A DNA stretch of 35,892 nucleotides from Acidimicrobiaceae bacterium. GTDB lineage: Bacteria; Actinomycetota; Acidimicrobiia; Acidimicrobiales; Bog-793. Shown here one piece after another: positions 33,998 through 35,892 of the stretch; positions within the stretch are counted from its first letter, which is position 1, and each line of letters starts with the position of its first letter. Where the stretch lies: NCBI GenBank assembly GCA_025464005.1, contig JAODBO010000103.1, forward strand, positions 1 to 35,892, in the 5' to 3' direction. Under the pieces are notes generated by a model that saw only the letters and a program-made list of their open reading frames with translations, made no database searches and was not told the DNA's origin. The position numbers and the translations under genes were made by a program.

Positions 33998-35892
33998 GTG
34001 AAGAAAAAGCTTCGAAATCTTTCCAAAAGAACGCTCGGCTTCTACTCGGCCCTCGTGGCGGCGTTGGGCGCGGTGCTCGGCCTCGGCCTCAGTTCCATCT
34101 TCGGAGCGAGCACGGCGTCCTCGAGCGCCGTCGCTCGCACGGTGAGCGTCAGCCGAGGCACCGTCCAGTCGAGCGTGACGACCTCGGGCAACATCAGCCC
34201 GCAGGCCGCTGAGTCAGTGAACTTCGCCGAGAGCGGCACGCTCTCGAGCGTCAACGTCGCGGTCGGCGCCACAGTCAAGGCTGGCCAGGTGCTCGCGACG
34301 ATCGACCCGACGACCGCTCAGCAGAACCTGACCGCCGCGCAGTCCGCGCTCTCGGTCGCCCAGCAGACACTCACGAGCGCGCAGCAGGGCGGCACGAGCT
34401 CGCAGCTCGCTCAGAACTCGGCGAACCTCAACTCCGCCGAGCTGACGCTGCAGTCCGACGAAGCGACGCTCGCGACGGACAAGTCCAACCTCACAGCCGC
34501 GCAGAAGCAACTGAGCGCCGACGAGGCGCTCGGCTGCCCGGCGACGGTCGCCGGCTCGTCGGGCGCTGCCTCATCGAGCTCGGGGTCGTCCAGTACCGGC
34601 TCGTCGACAGCCTCGAGCTCCGGATCGGGGAGCTCCTCCGCCGGGTCGGGCACCGGCTCCGGGACGGCGAACTCGTCGGGCGGATCATCGGGGTCGGGCG
34701 CCGGCTCCGGGACGGTCTCTGCCAACGTCACTTCCGTGACGAGCACGAGCTCGCCCGCGGCCACCCAGACCACCACGGCGCCGACGAGCGCGCCCGCGGC
34801 GACGACCGAGACACCGACAGCGCTCTCGACGAGCGGCGCGGCGCTCCCGGGGACCGTGAATCCCGCAGGTCAAGACACGACGTACTACTTCCAGTACGGC
34901 ACGACCACGTCCTACGGATCGAGCACCTCGAGCGCTGATGCCGGCTCCGGGACCGCGGACACCGCAGTCTCGGCCTCGATCGCGAGCCTCGCGCCCGGCA
35001 CGACCTACGACTACCGGCTCGTCGCGACCAATGCGTCGGGCACCACCTACGGTGCGGCGCAGAGCTTCACGACCAACGCAGCGCCCCAGGCATCGACCGG
35101 CTCGGGCAGCAGTGCGACAACCACCACGGTGAACCTCACCGGCACGGTCAACCCCGGCGGGGTGGCGACGAGCTACGTGTTCCAGTACGGCACGACCTCG
35201 GGTTTCGGCCACACGACGCCTTCGACCAGCGCCGGGTCGGGGACAAGTGCCGTCTCGGCGAGCACGCTCGTCACCGGCCTCAAGGCGAACACGACCTACG
35301 TGTTCCGGATCGTCGCGACGAGCTCGCTCGGGACCGCTCGGGGTATCACCGGGACCTTCAGCACCGCGGTGACCTCGTGCAGCACGGACCAGACGACCAT
35401 CACCAACGACGAGCAGACCGTCTCGCGCCAGAACACCACCGACGCTCAACAAGTACAGACAATCGCCTCGGCGAAGGCCGCGAGCGCGTCCGACCCGACG
35501 ACCGTCGCACAGGACCAGGCACAGGTGACGAGCGACCAGTCGACGGTGACCACGGACCAGAAGCTCGTCAACGAGACGACGCTCACCGCACCGATCTCCG
35601 GCACCGTCACCGCGGTCACCGCGACCGTCGGTAACACGGTGAGCGGGAGCGGATCGAGCGCCTCGACGGGCTCGAGCACAACCACGGGTTCGAGCACGGG
35701 CACCGGCTCGGGTGCGGGCGGCGCAGCAGCGGGCAGCGCGGGCTCCACCGCGAGCTCCTCGAGCTCGAGCACCTCATCGACATCCTCCGGGTTCATCACG
35801 ATCGAAAACCTGAAGGGCCTCGAGGTCGTGGCACCCTTCGCCGAGGCGGACGCGACCAAGCTCGCCGTCGGCCAGCCGGCGACGGTGACGAT
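33998..35892 (+). CDS. HlyD/RND-type efflux adaptor with fibronectin-III-like insertion (partial)
   Basis: GTG 33998 (AAGG about 13 bases upstream) opens a frame that stays open to the window end, at least 631 residues. It has a basic lead VKKKLRNLSKR, one membrane anchor (about 13-37), then the first half of a lipoyl-like barrel-sandwich domain (GTLSSVNVAVGATVKAGQVLATID, about 79-102). A coiled-coil arm (105-178) rich in Ala/Gln/Leu ends at Cys180. A Ser/Gly/Thr linker and two fibronectin-III-like repeats follow (about 268-360 and 372-458; YYFQYGTTTSYG, LAPGTTYDYRLVATNASG, YVFQYGTTSGFG, LKANTTYVFRIVATSSLG), then Cys461 and the returning coiled-coil arm. The second barrel half LTAPISGTVTAVTATVGNTVSG starts near 529, and the next beta-barrel domain near 599 (FITIENLKGLEVVAPFAEADATKLAVGQPATV). 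MacB-like export genes would be expected beyond the window. Confidence 0.85.
   Translation, partial: MKKKLRNLSKRTLGFYSALVAALGAVLGLGLSSIFGASTASSSAVARTVSVSRGTVQSSVTTSGNISPQAAESVNFAESGTLSSVNVAVGATVKAGQVLATIDPTTAQQNLTAAQSALSVAQQTLTSAQQGGTSSQLAQNSANLNSAELTLQSDEATLATDKSNLTAAQKQLSADEALGCPATVAGSSGAASSSSGSSSTGSSTASSSGSGSSSAGSGTGSGTANSSGGSSGSGAGSGTVSANVTSVTSTSSPAATQTTTAPTSAPAATTETPTALSTSGAALPGTVNPAGQDTTYYFQYGTTTSYGSSTSSADAGSGTADTAVSASIASLAPGTTYDYRLVATNASGTTYGAAQSFTTNAAPQASTGSGSSATTTTVNLTGTVNPGGVATSYVFQYGTTSGFGHTTPSTSAGSGTSAVSASTLVTGLKANTTYVFRIVATSSLGTARGITGTFSTAVTSCSTDQTTITNDEQTVSRQNTTDAQQVQTIASAKAASASDPTTVAQDQAQVTSDQSTVTTDQKLVNETTLTAPISGTVTAVTATVGNTVSGSGSSASTGSSTTTGSSTGTGSGAGGAAAGSAGSTASSSSSSTSSTSSGFITIENLKGLEVVAPFAEADATKLAVGQPATVT

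Noticed and set aside
33978..34001. 7-codon frame MKVVTVR overlapping the adaptor start by GTGA
   Set aside because: It could be a translational coupling leader, but it is too short to tell from chance, and its sequence doubles as the likely ribosome-binding site of the adaptor.

Overview
This is a high-GC bacterial window. Its gene style is actinobacterial: many GTG/TTG starts, 1-4 base GTGA/ATGA/TGATG gene overlaps, urease order ureA-B-C-F-G-D without ureE, two probable leaderless promoters, and an ABC exporter beside a HisKA_3 kinase. A fliG gene and a secreted-protein/efflux-adaptor pair suit a free-living, possibly motile lineage such as Acidimicrobiia, but I cannot prove the taxon from sequence alone.

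Layout. 1-1010: an IS1182-type transposase (-) cut off inside a perfect 32-bp palindrome. 1220-4805 (+): a secreted phospholipase C/phosphoesterase gene fused by a sharp junction near base 2146 to a malic enzyme that lacks its N-terminus, then intact fumC. 5278-7046 (-): an ABC-2 exporter, divergent from a histidine kinase (7223-8476, +) whose response regulator is missing. 8798-11182 (+): a CHASE-GGDEF-EAL cyclic-di-GMP enzyme.

11505-22479 (-): the most interesting metabolic block, nine tightly packed or overlapping genes preceded by an IclR regulator on the same strand. In transcription order they are a 2OG-Fe(II) oxygenase, a Tat-exported NMT1/THI5-like binding protein, a cytosine-deaminase-like amidohydrolase, an ABC ATPase, two permeases, an aldehyde dehydrogenase, an allantoinase/hydantoinase and a shikimate-dehydrogenase-like oxidoreductase. 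Together they look like an import-and-degrade pathway for a small nitrogen heterocycle, perhaps a methylated pyrimidine. The substrate is not known to me.

22577-26921: threonine aldolase (+), a quinone oxidoreductase (-), and a divergent pair made of an allophanate-hydrolase-C-domain-like small protein (-) and a gamma-glutamyltransferase-family hydrolase (+). 27140-31690 (+): a complete urease operon ureABCFGD, which could finish nitrogen recovery from ureido compounds. 31728-32741 (-): an orphan fliG. 33149-35892 (+): a secreted protein with two DUF5666-like repeats, then an HlyD/RND-type adaptor whose coiled-coil hairpin carries a roughly 280-residue insertion with two fibronectin-III-like repeats. 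This last gene runs off the window end.
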